NCBI RefSeq assembly: GCF_026151205.1
Contig: NC_087079.1
Coordinates: forward strand, 3,925,230 to 3,989,229
Direction: 5' to 3'
Source of the DNA: Bolinopsis microptera
Taxonomy: Eukaryota > Ctenophora > Tentaculata > Lobata > Bolinopsidae
Length of the DNA: 64,000 nucleotides
In this document: positions 1 through 10,367 of the stretch, piece by piece
Position numbering within the stretch: the stretch's first letter is position 1
Layout of the letters: every line of letters starts with the position of its first letter
Made by a program: the position numbers and the translations under genes
The notes under the pieces: generated by a model
What the model was told of the DNA's origin: nothing
Seen by the model: only the letters and a program-made list of their open reading frames with translations
The model's database searches: none

Positions 1-269
1 TAGCGCTATAATTTTATAATAAAGTTTGGTAAAATATGACAGTTGAATTATTTTAGAGGCTTAGTAGGTAAATGTTGCAATATCTAGACCATCTAGAGAG
101 TTATTAATTAGTTTGTACCTAAAAATAATAACGACATGGACCCCCAAAATTATTGTGCACATTTTCTTAAACAAAATTATTTTGCACGTTTTTCTTAAAC
201 ATGACGCTCTCTAGTAGTATACCTTGTTTTACACATTATAGTTCTAGTGAATAGATTTTCACTCCGCAG

Positions 270-2983
270 GATTTGGGTTTGACAGTTGGGCAGCAGGTGA
301 CTGCTAATCCTTTTCGGGATAAGATAGAGTACCAAGCAACCATCCTACGCTGCGTTAAGGTATGCACAATAATAATAATATTAAGTACTTTTTGTGAGAC
401 TTTTTGTGAGACCATTTTATTCCACTTGTTGTCCAGGCGACTGGCTTGAAACCTAACCAATTTTTAATGACAATATTCATAATAAGATAGTGCAAATTAT
501 TTACACTTATTTCAGAGGGGCATCTTTGAACTACAGTTCGATGATGTTTGCTGCAACGTGTCTAGAAAATATATAAAGCTGATAACAGGTGAGATATGTA
601 TACTATCGGCTAGGCCTCCTTTTAAAATAAAAATTGGGTAAATGAGTTAACAATTTTGCGATCGTTGAATTAAAAGTAAAACGTGTTATTATCAGTTTAG
701 ACCTTTAAACCTTTAGACATTTATTGACAAATAACTGTAAATGTAATATAGTTTTTAAGTTTATGTATGAATTGTTTCCAAATTTCAAGAAACATATGCA
801 TTTCAGATCAAACGACAGACGAGACCGGATCTGTAATGGATGGTCCAGCTGAAGACAAGACCAGATCTTTAATGGATGGTCCAGCTAAAGACGAGACTGG
901 ATCTGTAATGGATGGTCCAGCTGAAGACGAGACTGGATCTGTAATGTGTGGTCCAGCTGAAGACGAGACTGGATCTGTAATCGATGGTCCAGCTAAAGAC
1001 GAGACCGGATCTGTAATGAATGGTCCTGCTGAAGACGAGACCGGATCTGTAATGTGTGGTCCAGCTGAAGACGAGACTGGATCTGTAATCGATGGTCCAG
1101 CTGAAGACGAGACCGGATCTGTAATGAATGGTCCTGCTGAAGACGAGACCGGATCTGTAGTGGATGGTCCAGCTGAAGACGAGACCGTATCTGTAATGGA
1201 TGGTCCGGCTGAAGACAAGACCGGATCTGTAATAAATGGTCCTGCTGAAGACGAGACCGGATCTGTAATGGATGGTCCTGCTGAAGACGAGACCGTATCT
1301 GGAATGGGTGGTCGAGCTGAAGACGAAACCGGATCTGTAATGGATGCTCCGGCTGAAGGCAAGACCGGATCTGTAATCGATGGTCCAGCTGAAGATAAGA
1401 CCAGATCTGTAATAAATTGTCCTGCTGAAGACAAGACCGGATCTGTAATGAATGGTCCTGCTGAAGACGAGACCGGATCTGTAATGGATGGTCCTGCTGA
1501 AGACGAGACCGTATCTGTAATGGGTGGTCGAGCTGAAGACGAAATCGGATCTGTAATGGATGGTCCGGCTGAAGGCGTGACCGGATCTGTAATAAATGGT
1601 CCAGCTAAAGACGAGACCGGATCTGTAATGGGTGGTCCAGCTGAAGACAAGACCGGACCTCGAGAAAACGACAATAAAGCTAATAAGCAAATGAGTTATT
1701 CTGGAATTTTAGAGAAAGAGAACAATTCAAAAAAAAACCCATATGAAGGTAAACCATTTGAATGTAATGTTTGTTCCTTCTCTTCCTCCTCCGAACCTCT
1801 TCTTCAGAAACATCTTCTGAAACATCTTCTGAAACATCAGAGAGTTCATACTAAAGAAAAACCTTTCGAGTGTGAACAGTGCTCATATGCTTGTTCTTAT
1901 AAACATCATCTAGTTTTACATCAGCGTATTCACACTGGTGAGAAGCCCCACAAGTGCAATGAATGCTCATATGCTTGTGCTCAAAAAAGTGGTCTAGTCC
2001 AACATCAGAAAATTCACACTGGTGAAAGACCATTCAAGTGTGAACATTGCTCATATGCTTCTACTCAGAAAGGCACTCTAGACTTACATCAACGAATTCA
2101 CACTGGTGAGAAACCATACAAGTGTGAGGAATGCTTGTTTGCTTTTACTCATAAAGGTAGTCTAGATAGACATCAGCGGATTCACACAGGGGAGAAACCC
2201 TACAAGTGTACAGAATGCTCATATGCTTCTTCTATAAAAGGAAATCTAGTCGTACATCAGAAAGTTCACAGTAATGAAAGACCATTCAAGTGTGAACAGT
2301 GCTCATATGCTTCTTCTCATAAACGCCTTCTAGTTTTACATCAGCGAATTCACACTCGTGAGAAATCCTACAAGTGTGAACATTGTGCACATGCTTTTGC
2401 TCTAAAATGTGATTTAGTGAAACATCGGCTAATTCACACTAGTGAGAAACTGTACAAGTGTACAGAATGCTCAAATGCTTTTTCTTATAAACATCATCTA
2501 ACCAATCATCAGAAAATTCACACAGGTGAGAGACCCTTCAAGTGCAAGGAATGCTCATATGGTTGTATTAAAAAACATGATCTTATCATACATCAACGAA
2601 TTCACACTGGTGAGAAACCCTACAAGTGCGAGGGATGCTCATATGCTTGTTCTCGAAAATCTAATCTAATCCAACATCAGCGAATTCACACAGGGGACAA
2701 TCCCTACAAATGCAGCGATTGTAAATACACAAGTTCTTCTGAATCAAATCTTATGCATCATCAACGAATTCACACCGGAGAGGAATTCTACAAGTGCGAG
2801 GAATGCTCATATGCTTGTTCACAAAAATGTGATCTAGTGAAACATCAGCGAATTCACACCGGTGTGAAACCCTACAAGTGCGAGGAATGCTCATATGCTT
2901 GTGCTCAAAAAAGTAATCTTATCCGACATCAGCGAATTCACAAAAGTGTGAACTGTGAAACCCTACAAACGCAGCGACTTTGA
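270..2983 (+). CDS. Family-A zinc-finger protein A1 (5' partial): Tudor-like exons, 23 acidic repeats, 14 C2H2 fingers
   Basis: Probable nuclear sequence-specific DNA-binding protein. I read exons at 270-359, 516-588 and 807-2983, each with AG/GT borders and matching phases (0, 0, 1). Exon 1 (MADGDK.. in the paralogues) should lie just left of the window, because position 1 is inside the homologous intron 1. Exons 2-3 encode about 54 residues (VGQQVTAN..YQATIL..FELQFDD) resembling a small Tudor/SH3-like barrel; that fold is inferred. Exon 4 starts with 23 copies of a 12-residue acidic repeat, then a linker and 14 C2H2 fingers joined by TGEKP-type linkers. Finger 1 carries an extra LLKHLLKH insertion. 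A Met upstream of 807 falls in the intron and was not used. The frame ends early: a degenerate fifteenth finger continues in another frame to 3049. Closest relative in the window is A3. Fingers and repeats are certain; the splicing model is inferred from four paralogues. Confidence 0.82.
824..1651 (+). repeat. 36-bp coding minisatellite of A1, 23 units
   Basis: Twenty-three head-to-tail 36-bp units, each encoding a variant of TGSVMDGPAEDE. No unit breaks the frame. Variation sits mostly at residue 2 (G/R/V), residues 5-6 (MD, MN, MC, ID, IN, MG) and the last residue (E/K). Because 36 is a multiple of three, open frames also appear on the opposite strand. Confidence 0.97.
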
Positions 2984-3049
2984 ATACGCCAGCCCTTCTA
3001 AATCAAATCTTTTAAAACACCAACGAATTCATAATGAAAAGAAACGTTA
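2984..3049 (+). pseudogene. Degenerate last finger of A1
   Basis: In a different frame from the A1 ORF this stretch reads as a terminal finger remnant (SDFEYASPSKSNLLKHQRIH) ending at a TAG at 3047-3049. The first zinc-binding Cys of the finger is replaced by Arg. The same tail is seen after A2, B2 and B3, so it is an ancestral C-terminus lost by frameshift here. Confidence 0.7.
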
Positions 3050-3070
3050 GAAAAGAAGATCAGTTAAGTG

Positions 3071-4998
3071 CAGCAATAGCAGCAAATCTGGGGAAACTTG
3101 GTGGACATTGACTTTTTTCACAAAATTTGTGTATGTTGACTTCAACATGATATTGCAGCTTATTGTGGTTAATCTCAATGTTGGAGTGATGTTTTTCTGG
3201 TGCGCAAAACACTGCAGTACAGTTATGTTGAATAATTGAGGTTAATGAATCCTCTATGTGGCCACTATGGTGGTTTAAATACCAGTTTTAGGGTTAACCA
3301 CCATTTTGAGATATGATATTATGAAATGAGTAGTCATTATATTGAGATCATCCCATGGTGCAACTATTACAAAAGTTTAAAACTCTTATTGGGGGCATTT
3401 TGTGGTCCTAATGGTGGTTAAATGGAAGATGAACGATGAGCAATAAATATTGCTCTGGTTATAGATGTATAGTGGTGGTTGTTCATTTGTACATGGATGA
3501 TAATTTTTCATCACAAATGTGCAATTTAATAGTATGGTTAATTTTAGGTGGTTAATATTCGTAAAAAATGCTAAAAAGATGGTTAAAACGTCAAAATATT
3601 TTGTTAACCACCAATCAAAACAATATTAATGCTTTTAGTCAACTGTTTCTGGTCAACAAAGGATATTTGAAGGGTTTTGATAACAGTTATCAAGAAATGT
3701 TGTCATTAAAGTGGTTAAAAGGGCTATATGACTTGCTAGGCTGTTGAACAAGGCATCTATTAAAGTGAAAATTAACCACAATATGAAGTTCGGATAATGG
3801 TTTGCTATCCAATTGAGTGTATAATTGTTTGCAAATCCATAATTGACCCCAAGTTCATGCATTATGATCAATGTGCAGCTATGGTGGTTAAAATGTCTCG
3901 AAAATACCCTATATTTGCTCTAATTAACCATTTTTAGAGCACATATTAGCTTTGTAAAGCTATAGCTGGCCATGCTGCATTATCTAGATATAACTACCAG
4001 CTCATCTATGTGCACAAAAACATTGCTGAGTCCTTTGTTGCGTCCAGCATGGTTAATAAAGGTCTAAAATTGACCTAAATCAGTGTTTTTGGTCGTTTTA
4101 AACCGCCATACGGCCACACATTCTGTTGCATTATCTTTAAAATCACTTATTATCCTTCAGCTATCTCTCATAATCAAATATCAAAACAAAATAAGGCACA
4201 AAAAGTTTGGAGGTTGCTGAATAATGGTTAATTAGTGATGGCTTCTGTTGACCGAAAGTCCAAAATAAACATGTTTTAACCACATTGAGGCCACATCTAA
4301 GGTTTTATGGTATTGGGACCATAGCCAAAAGTTTTGGGCACCTGGATGGTGTCCTCTGCCTCTGAAATTATAGTGATATTTCAATGCTGTGCCATACCAG
4401 GTGGTTAAGTACGCGCAAGCGCTCTCGCACGCGTACAAACATGGTTTTTTTGATATACCACAGTTGGTGGTTAACTGTTCTACATCAGACCTTCACTAAA
4501 AGTATTGGGCACCATAGTGGTGACATAATATATAAAGAATTTAAGCATAGACTAAATATGTTGGCCTACAGATGGTTAAGTACGCGCAAGCGCGCGCGCA
4601 CGCGTACACTATAACATAAACAAATAAACCACTCCACAGACCACATTTATTAATTTTTTTATTTCCTTCTTCAACTATGTGTCAATGAACCATTTTTGTT
4701 TAATAATGACCATCAATTTTAACTGTACTACTCATATCTTCACTGTAGTAAGGGTTTGGGTGTAAGAAGTATAAAAAATGTCCACTAACAAATCAGTCAT
4801 TTTTCGACTACTTAACCACCTAACTCAGCACCAAAATGTTCTGAGATTTTTTTCGTTGCACTATCATAAAGCTATGACATTTTTGAACCTATGTAAATAT
4901 TCAGATTACTAGAATTCATATTCTGTGATTTTTAAGGGGTGGTTAAATGCTTCAAAGTGGTGTATTTCAAAGTTTCCCCAGATTTGCTGCTATTGCTG
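3071..4998. mobile_element. 1.93-kb non-autonomous DNA transposon with 29-bp terminal inverted repeats
   Basis: The ends are 29-bp inverted repeats (3071-3099 and 4970-4998) beginning CAGCAATAGCAGC. No ORF above 76 codons lies inside, so it lacks a transposase. The interior carries about 20 scattered copies of TGGTTAA or its complement, and two 38-bp GC-rich direct repeats near 4400 and 4570. The sequence is absent from the matching positions after B3 and A4, which fits an insertion specific to the A1 copy. I could not define a clean target-site duplication, so the superfamily is open. Confidence 0.82.
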
Positions 4999-5606
4999 AG
5001 AGTTGTCTCACTATTGTTTTTTAGATTATTGATGCTCTTGCTTGCAAATCTTGTTCTCCCCAAATTTGAGACATTTATTCTAGAGTCTTGACAGACATTG
5101 AACACTAATTGTTACCACCTGTTGTTAAGACACACGATTTAAACTGTGTGGAAATTGTGTTCTGTAAACTATGCCTTTTAATTCAGATGTACTGCAGGAA
5201 CATACACTGCTTGGGCCCTATGCAGGAGGACGTAACATTAACAGCCGGTAACATTAACAGCCGGTAATGGTTATATTAGACAATGTGGCGTTACTTTTTA
5301 AAGTTTTTATTAATGCTTGTATGTTTCATAATTTATTGCAAAGTAAAGATATTATTTTGTAATCTTGAGATGAATTTATACAAATTATCGATTTTTAGAT
5401 TTAGTCTTTAGAACCGTGATTTTGTCCTGCAGAGCTAGAGGGTTTCCCTGACCCCTTCGAAATAGCTTAATAAAATATTTTTGGATTATGAAACCATCCA
5501 AAGGTATATGATTTAAGTGTTTAATGTGATAAGAAAAGTTGTTACTGTTTTAAATACTCGTATAATTACTAATTGTATTTAATGTAATTCTAACTTCTTG
5601 AATCTG
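4999..5606. other. Cluster spacer following A1
   Basis: Non-coding sequence found with variations downstream or upstream of every zinc-finger gene here (compare 9837-10356, 33860-34130, 34994-35347 and 41223-41830). It would hold the 3' end of an A or B gene and the 5' region of the next gene. Apart from a duplicated short motif near 5235-5268 (AACATTAACAGCCGGT twice) I see no further feature. Confidence 0.6.
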
Positions 5607-5613
5607 ATCACAG

Positions 5614-5690
5614 GAAAGATTTCCATGTCAAATCGGGAGATTTATTGAACATATCGCTGCTCACATTACCAAACATTGTATGTCAAAATT
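5614..5690 (+). pseudogene. Family-B remnant between A1 and A2
   Basis: After a splice-acceptor-like TCACAG the sequence matches the start of family-B exons (GAAAGATTTCCATGTCAAATCGG, i.e. MSNRE), then jumps to a stretch reading FIEHIAAHITKH, comparable to the MEHIKEHHE segment of the isolated finger. About 60 codons, including the SUMO-motif region, are deleted, and the original frame stops at once. The same remnant occurs inverted near 39,765-39,810, so the deletion predates the duplication. Confidence 0.7.
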
Positions 5691-6136
5691 TAAATTTTTA
5701 CATATTATCATGAATCTACGCTCAATTCCACACATACAAGTAAGTGCAGTTTCAAAGCAAAATTCAACAACATCATTTTTTAAACAAACATATTATGTGC
5801 CTTCACAGTCATTCTGTGATATGTAGCATCCTTTTGTTGTTTAATTATGGATGAAGTAGACTCTAGAACATGGTGAGACTTTCCATTGGTAATGCTTAAA
5901 GTATTTCCATTAAATTATTGTTTAAATCAGCACGCACGTCCTGATCCTCGTGATCGTAGTAATAGACATTTCATGCTCGCTGTATGTGCTGTTGTTTACA
6001 GAACTCTGATTGGGGCATGTGATATTAAGCCTGCTTTCATGCCACATTTGCCTCGACTGTCTTATGATGTAAATGACTTGTAATTTCATGGTTATACAGC
6101 TCATATACTGACTTTATTATTTTGAAGCTTAAGTCC
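5691..6136. other. Upstream region of A2
   Basis: Intergenic stretch before the A2 start codon, conserved in inverted form upstream of A4 (39,285-39,760) and partly upstream of A3. It presumably contains the family-A promoter and 5' UTR. I see no clear core promoter motif. Confidence 0.5.
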
Positions 6137-8871
6137 ATGGCTGACGGTGACAAAATGGGAAGAAATCATGGCTGTGATACTGATGAGAAGGTTTGTTTAT
6201 CATTGCTAGAGCTATAATTTTATAATAAAGTTTGGTAAAATATGACAGTTAAATTATTTTAGAGGCTTAGTAGGTAAATGTTGCAATATCTAGACCATCT
6301 AGAGAGTTATTAATTAGTTTGTACCTAAAAATAATAACGACATGGACCCCCAAAATTATTGTGCACATTTTCTTGAATAAAATTATTTTGCACGTTTTTC
6401 TTAAACATGACGCTCTCTAGTAGTATACCTTGTTTTATACATTATAGTTCTAGTGAATAGATTTTCACTCCGCAGGATTTGGGTTTGACAGTTGGGCAGC
6501 AGGTGACTGCTAATCCTTTTCGGGATAAGATAGAGTACCAAGCAACCATCCTACGCTGCGTTAAGGTATGCACAATAATAATAATATTAAGTACTTTTGG
6601 TTTAAAGCAGTGTGAGACCATTTTATTCCACTTGTTGTCCAGGCGACTGGCTTGAAACCTAATCAATTTTTAATGACAATATTAATAATAAGATAGTGAA
6701 AATTATTTACACTTATTTCAGAGGGGGATCTTTGAACTACAGTTCGATGAAGTTTGCTGCAACGTGTCTAGAAAATATATAAAGCTGATAACAGGTGGGA
6801 TATTTATGCTATCGGCTAGGCCTCCTTTAAAAATAAATATTGGGTAAATAAGTCAACAATTTTGCGATCGTTGAATTAAAGTAAAACGTGTTATTATCAC
6901 TTTGGACAGTTATTGCCAAATAACTGTAAAATATAGTTTTTAAGTTTATGTATGAATTGTTTCCGAATTTCAAGAAACATGTGCATTTCAGATCAAATAG
7001 CAGACGAGACCAGATCTGTAATGTGTGGTCAAGCTAAAGACGAGACCGGATCTGTAATGAATGGTCTAGTTGAAGACGAGACCGATTCTGTAATGGGTGG
7101 TCCAGCTGATGACGAGACCAGATTTGTAATGGGTGGTGCAGCTGAAGACACTACCGATTCTGTAATGGATGGTCCAGCTGAAGATAAGACAGGATCTGTA
7201 ATGGATGGTTCAGCTGAAGACAAGATCGGATCTGTGATAGGTGGTCCAGCTGAAGACGAGACCGATTCTGTAATAGGTGGTCCAGCTGAAGACGAGACCG
7301 GATCTGTTATGGATGGTTCAGCTGAAGACAAGATCGGATCTGTAATAGGTGGTCCAGCTGAAGACAAGATCGGATCTGTAATGGATGGTTCAGCTGAAGA
7401 CAAGATCGGATCTGTAATAGGTGGTCCAGCTGAAGACAAGATCGGATCTGTGATAGGTGGTCCAGCTGAAGACGAGACCGATTCTGTAATGGATGGTCCA
7501 GCTGAAGACAAGACAGGATCTGTAATGGATGGTTCAGCTGAAGACAAGATCGGATCTGTAATAGGTGGTCCAGCTGAAGACAAGACCGATTCTGTAATGG
7601 ATGGTCCAGCTGAAGACAAGACCGGATCTGTAATAGGTGGTCCAGCTGAAGACGAGACCGATTCTGTAATGGGTGGTCTAGCTAAAGACGAGACCGGATT
7701 TGTAATGGGTGGTCCAGCTAAAGACGAGACCGGATTTGTAATGGGTGGTCTACCTGAAGACGAGACCGGATTTGTAATGGGTGGTCCAACTGAAGACAAG
7801 ACCGTTTCTGTAATGGATGGTCCAGCTGAAGACAAGACCGGATCTGTAATGGGTGGTCTAGCTGAAGATAAGACTGGATCTGTAATGGGCGGTCCAGCTG
7901 AAGACAAGACCGGATCTCGAAAAAACGACAATAAAGCTAATAAGCTTATGAGTTTTTCTGGAATTTTAGAGAAAGAGAAGAATTCAAAGAATACCCCCTA
8001 TGAACGTAAACCATTTGAATGTAATATTTGTTCCTTTTCTTCCTCCTCCGAACCTCTTCTTCAGAAACATCTTCTGGAACATCTTCTGAAACATCAGAGA
8101 ATTCATACTAAAGAAAAATCTTTCGAGTGTGAACAGTGCTCATACGCTTGTTCTAATAAACATCATCTAGTTTTACATCAGCGAATTCACACTGGTGAGA
8201 AGCCCCACAAGTGCAAGGAATGCTCATATGCTTGTGCTCAAAAAAGTAGTCTAGTCGAACATCAGAGAGTTCACACTGGTGAAAGACCATTCAAGTGTGA
8301 ACATTGCTCATATGCTTCTTCTCAGAAAGGCACTCTAGACTTACATCAACGAATTCACACTGGTGAGAAACCATACAAGTGCGAGGAATGCTCATTTGCT
8401 TTCACTCAAAAAGGTAGTTTAGTTAAACATCAGCGAATTCACACTGGTGAGAAACCCTACAAGTGTACAGAATGCTCATATGCTTCTTCTATAAAATGTA
8501 ATCTAGTCCAACATCAGAAAGTTCACACTAATGAAAGACCATTCAAGTGTGAACAGTGTTCATATGCTTCTTCTCGTAAACGCCTTCTTGTTTTACATCA
8601 GCGAATTCACACTGGTGAGAAACCCTACAAGTGTACAGAATGCTCATATGCTTCTTCTATAAAATGTAATCTAGTCCAACATCAGAAAGTTCACACTAAT
8701 GAAAGACCATTCAAGTGTGAACAGTGTTCATATGCTTCTTCTCGTAAACGCCTTCTAGTTTTACATCAGCGAATTCACACAGGTGAGAAACCCTACAAGT
8801 GTACAGAATGTTCATATGCATGTTCTGTAAAAGGTAATCTAGTCAAACATCAGCGAAATCAGCATTTGTAG
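6137..8871 (+). CDS. Family-A zinc-finger protein A2: complete model, 25 acidic repeats, 10 fingers
   Basis: The most complete family-A gene. Exons: 6137-6190 (18 residues, MADGDKMGRNHGCDTDEK), 6476-6565, 6722-6794 and 6992-8871; all introns are GT-AG and phases agree. Exons 2-3 give the Tudor-like segment. Exon 4 has 25 acidic 12-residue repeats, a Ser/Lys-rich linker and 10 C2H2 fingers. Fingers 6-7 and 8-9 are a near-perfect 168-bp tandem duplication. The last finger has an altered His spacing (HQRNQH) before TAG, and a finger remnant follows the stop. Contact positions vary between fingers while the backbone (CSYAC/S..LV.HQRIHTGEKP) is fixed. Likely a nuclear DNA-binding regulator; targets unknown. 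The start is supported by conservation of exon 1 in A3 and A4. Confidence 0.85.
7009..7908 (+). repeat. 36-bp coding minisatellite of A2, 25 units
   Basis: Twenty-five in-frame 36-bp units. A2 favours types such as IGSVIGGPAEDK and TDSVMDGPAEDK that are rare or absent in A1 and A3. Pairs of unit types recur in blocks (about 7200-7640), which suggests two-unit (72-bp) duplications. Confidence 0.97.
8452..8787 (+). repeat. Tandem duplication of a two-finger block in A2
   Basis: Two adjacent 168-bp copies (8452-8619 and 8620-8787), each encoding one CTECSYASSIKCNL finger and one CEQCSYASSRKRLL finger. They differ at only about two nucleotides, so the duplication is recent and extends the array by exactly two fingers. 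Confidence 0.95.
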
Positions 8872-9043
8872 GGAGAATCCCTGCAAATGTAACGACTGTG
8901 AATACACAAGCCCTTCTAAATCAAATTTTATTAATGATCATCAATGAATTCATACTGAGAAAAAACGTTATAAAGAAAGATCAGGGCCAGGGTAGTCTCA
9001 CGATTAACTTTTGTTAGATTATTGATGCTCATGCTTTCAAATA
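8872..9043. pseudogene. A2 3' flank with finger remnant
   Basis: Directly after the A2 stop the sequence still reads as a damaged finger (CNDCEYTSPSKSN..) with stops, ending around 8970. It corresponds to the ancestral last finger and the cluster spacer. Confidence 0.6.
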
Positions 9044-9836
9044 CAGGGGGGAGGGGCCAAAAGTCAGTACCCATACGTTGGCCTTAATAGCTCAGTCACT
9101 GAGTGTCTAATTAAAATAATTCTTTCGGTTATGACTTACTACCATGACCACCTCAGCTCTGGTTCGAGGAATTTTTCAAATTGAAAAATATTCGTGTTAT
9201 GTATGTTCATTTGTTACAAATAAAGGTTCATTTTCGCATTTGTTTGTAGTTTGGACCATAGTCAGATTGAGCAAAATTGTATTGAATTGTGTGGCCATTT
9301 GAATTACGTTTGTTCTGAAAAATGATAGTTCTAGCTTCTCAGATGGCCGAGATGTGAAGCATAGTTACGAGTTTGTTCATTACGTGTGATTAGGTGATTG
9401 AGTTGAGGCTAGATCCGCATTATGGGAATCGTGCAGAGAGCTCAATTACAGTGTTGTAATTAGGTAATAATTGATTACCCAATCAATTTTGCTAACGAGA
9501 TAAACAAATTGCTTGATAACTTCGTCATTTTCAATCCGTTTCGAAACCATCTTATCAGGTTATAATATTCTGGATTAAATGACTTATTGCGATATGTTAC
9601 AACGGAGTCTCTAACATGTTCGCAAACGTTAAACACGAGTATAAGCAATTAAATGTTGATTGTTGATTAGGTGTGGCTCCCAAATATCCAATTTTAAAAT
9701 TTTTGTGACTGAATCCTCGAACAAGTAGGTACAGTGCAGTATGCCATCTACAAAGCAACAACTATATAAAATGTAAAACACGGTGGTGGTTCATGACCCA
9801 ATGTTTGGATACTGACTTTTGGCCCCCGGCCCCCTG
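9044..9836. mobile_element. 793-bp MITE-like DNA transposon, copy 1
   Basis: Both ends carry about 35-bp imperfect inverted repeats starting CAGGGGG and including GGCCAAAAGTCAGTA, flanked on each side by TA. There is no coding capacity. Just inside the left end are tRNA-like boxes (TAGCTCAGT at about 9089 and GGTTCGAGGAA at about 9162), spaced too far apart for a normal tRNA. A second copy lies inverted at 36146-36925 at the matching position of the mirrored cluster. Confidence 0.82.
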
Positions 9837-10356
9837 TATTATAATCCACCCCAAATTTGAAATATTTATTTTAGAGTCCACAAAACAGTAATTGTTACTG
9901 CATCTCTGCATGATCACTGTGTGGAACTTGTGTTTTTTTAACCATGCCTTTTAATTCAGATGTACTAAATACATGTACTGCTTGTGGCTCTATGCTATGC
10001 AGGGGGACCTAAGATTAACAGCTGGTAATGGTTATATTAGACAACGTGGCGTTATTTTTTAATGTTTTTTTTAATGCTTGTATGTTTCATAATTTAATGA
10101 AGATATTATTTTGTAATCTGGAGATGAGTTTTTAATACTATTATACATTTTTAAATTTAGTGTTTAAAACCACGAGTTTGTTCTGCAGGGGTTTCCCTGC
10201 TCCCCTGGCCTTCAAAATAGCTTAATAAATTGTTTGAACTGTATTGTGAAACCATCCAAAGGAAGATTATTTAAGTCTTTATTGTGCCAAGTAAAGTTTT
10301 TACTCTTTTAGATACTAGTATTTGATGTAATTCTAACTTCTTGAATCTGTTTGCAG
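9837..10356. other. Cluster spacer and upstream region of B1
   Basis: Non-coding spacer homologous to 4999-5606 and 34994-36145. Around 10,000-10,020 it provides the uninterrupted version of the site that carries a foldback element at 35356-36010. It ends at the TTTGCAG acceptor of the B1 exon. No 5' exon of B1 could be identified. Confidence 0.55.
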
Positions 10357-10367
10357 GAAAGATTTCT

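Noticed and set aside
236-460. Minus-strand 74-codon ORF repeated at four places (also near 6442, 32996 and 38747)
   Set aside because: It is antisense to family-A exon 2, whose splice sites and phase are conserved in all four copies.
824-1651. CRISPR-like regular repeats
   Set aside because: The units are contiguous without spacers, encode an in-frame peptide and lie in an animal gene.
808-1690. Long antisense ORFs over the A1 repeat array (also over the A2, A3 and A4 arrays)
   Set aside because: A 36-bp repeat keeps every frame open if one unit is stop-free; the antisense peptides are only repeats and have no other feature.
1851-2033. Antisense ORFs in finger arrays (HQCEF-type peptides), seen in several copies
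   Set aside because: They are the reverse complement of conserved finger codons.
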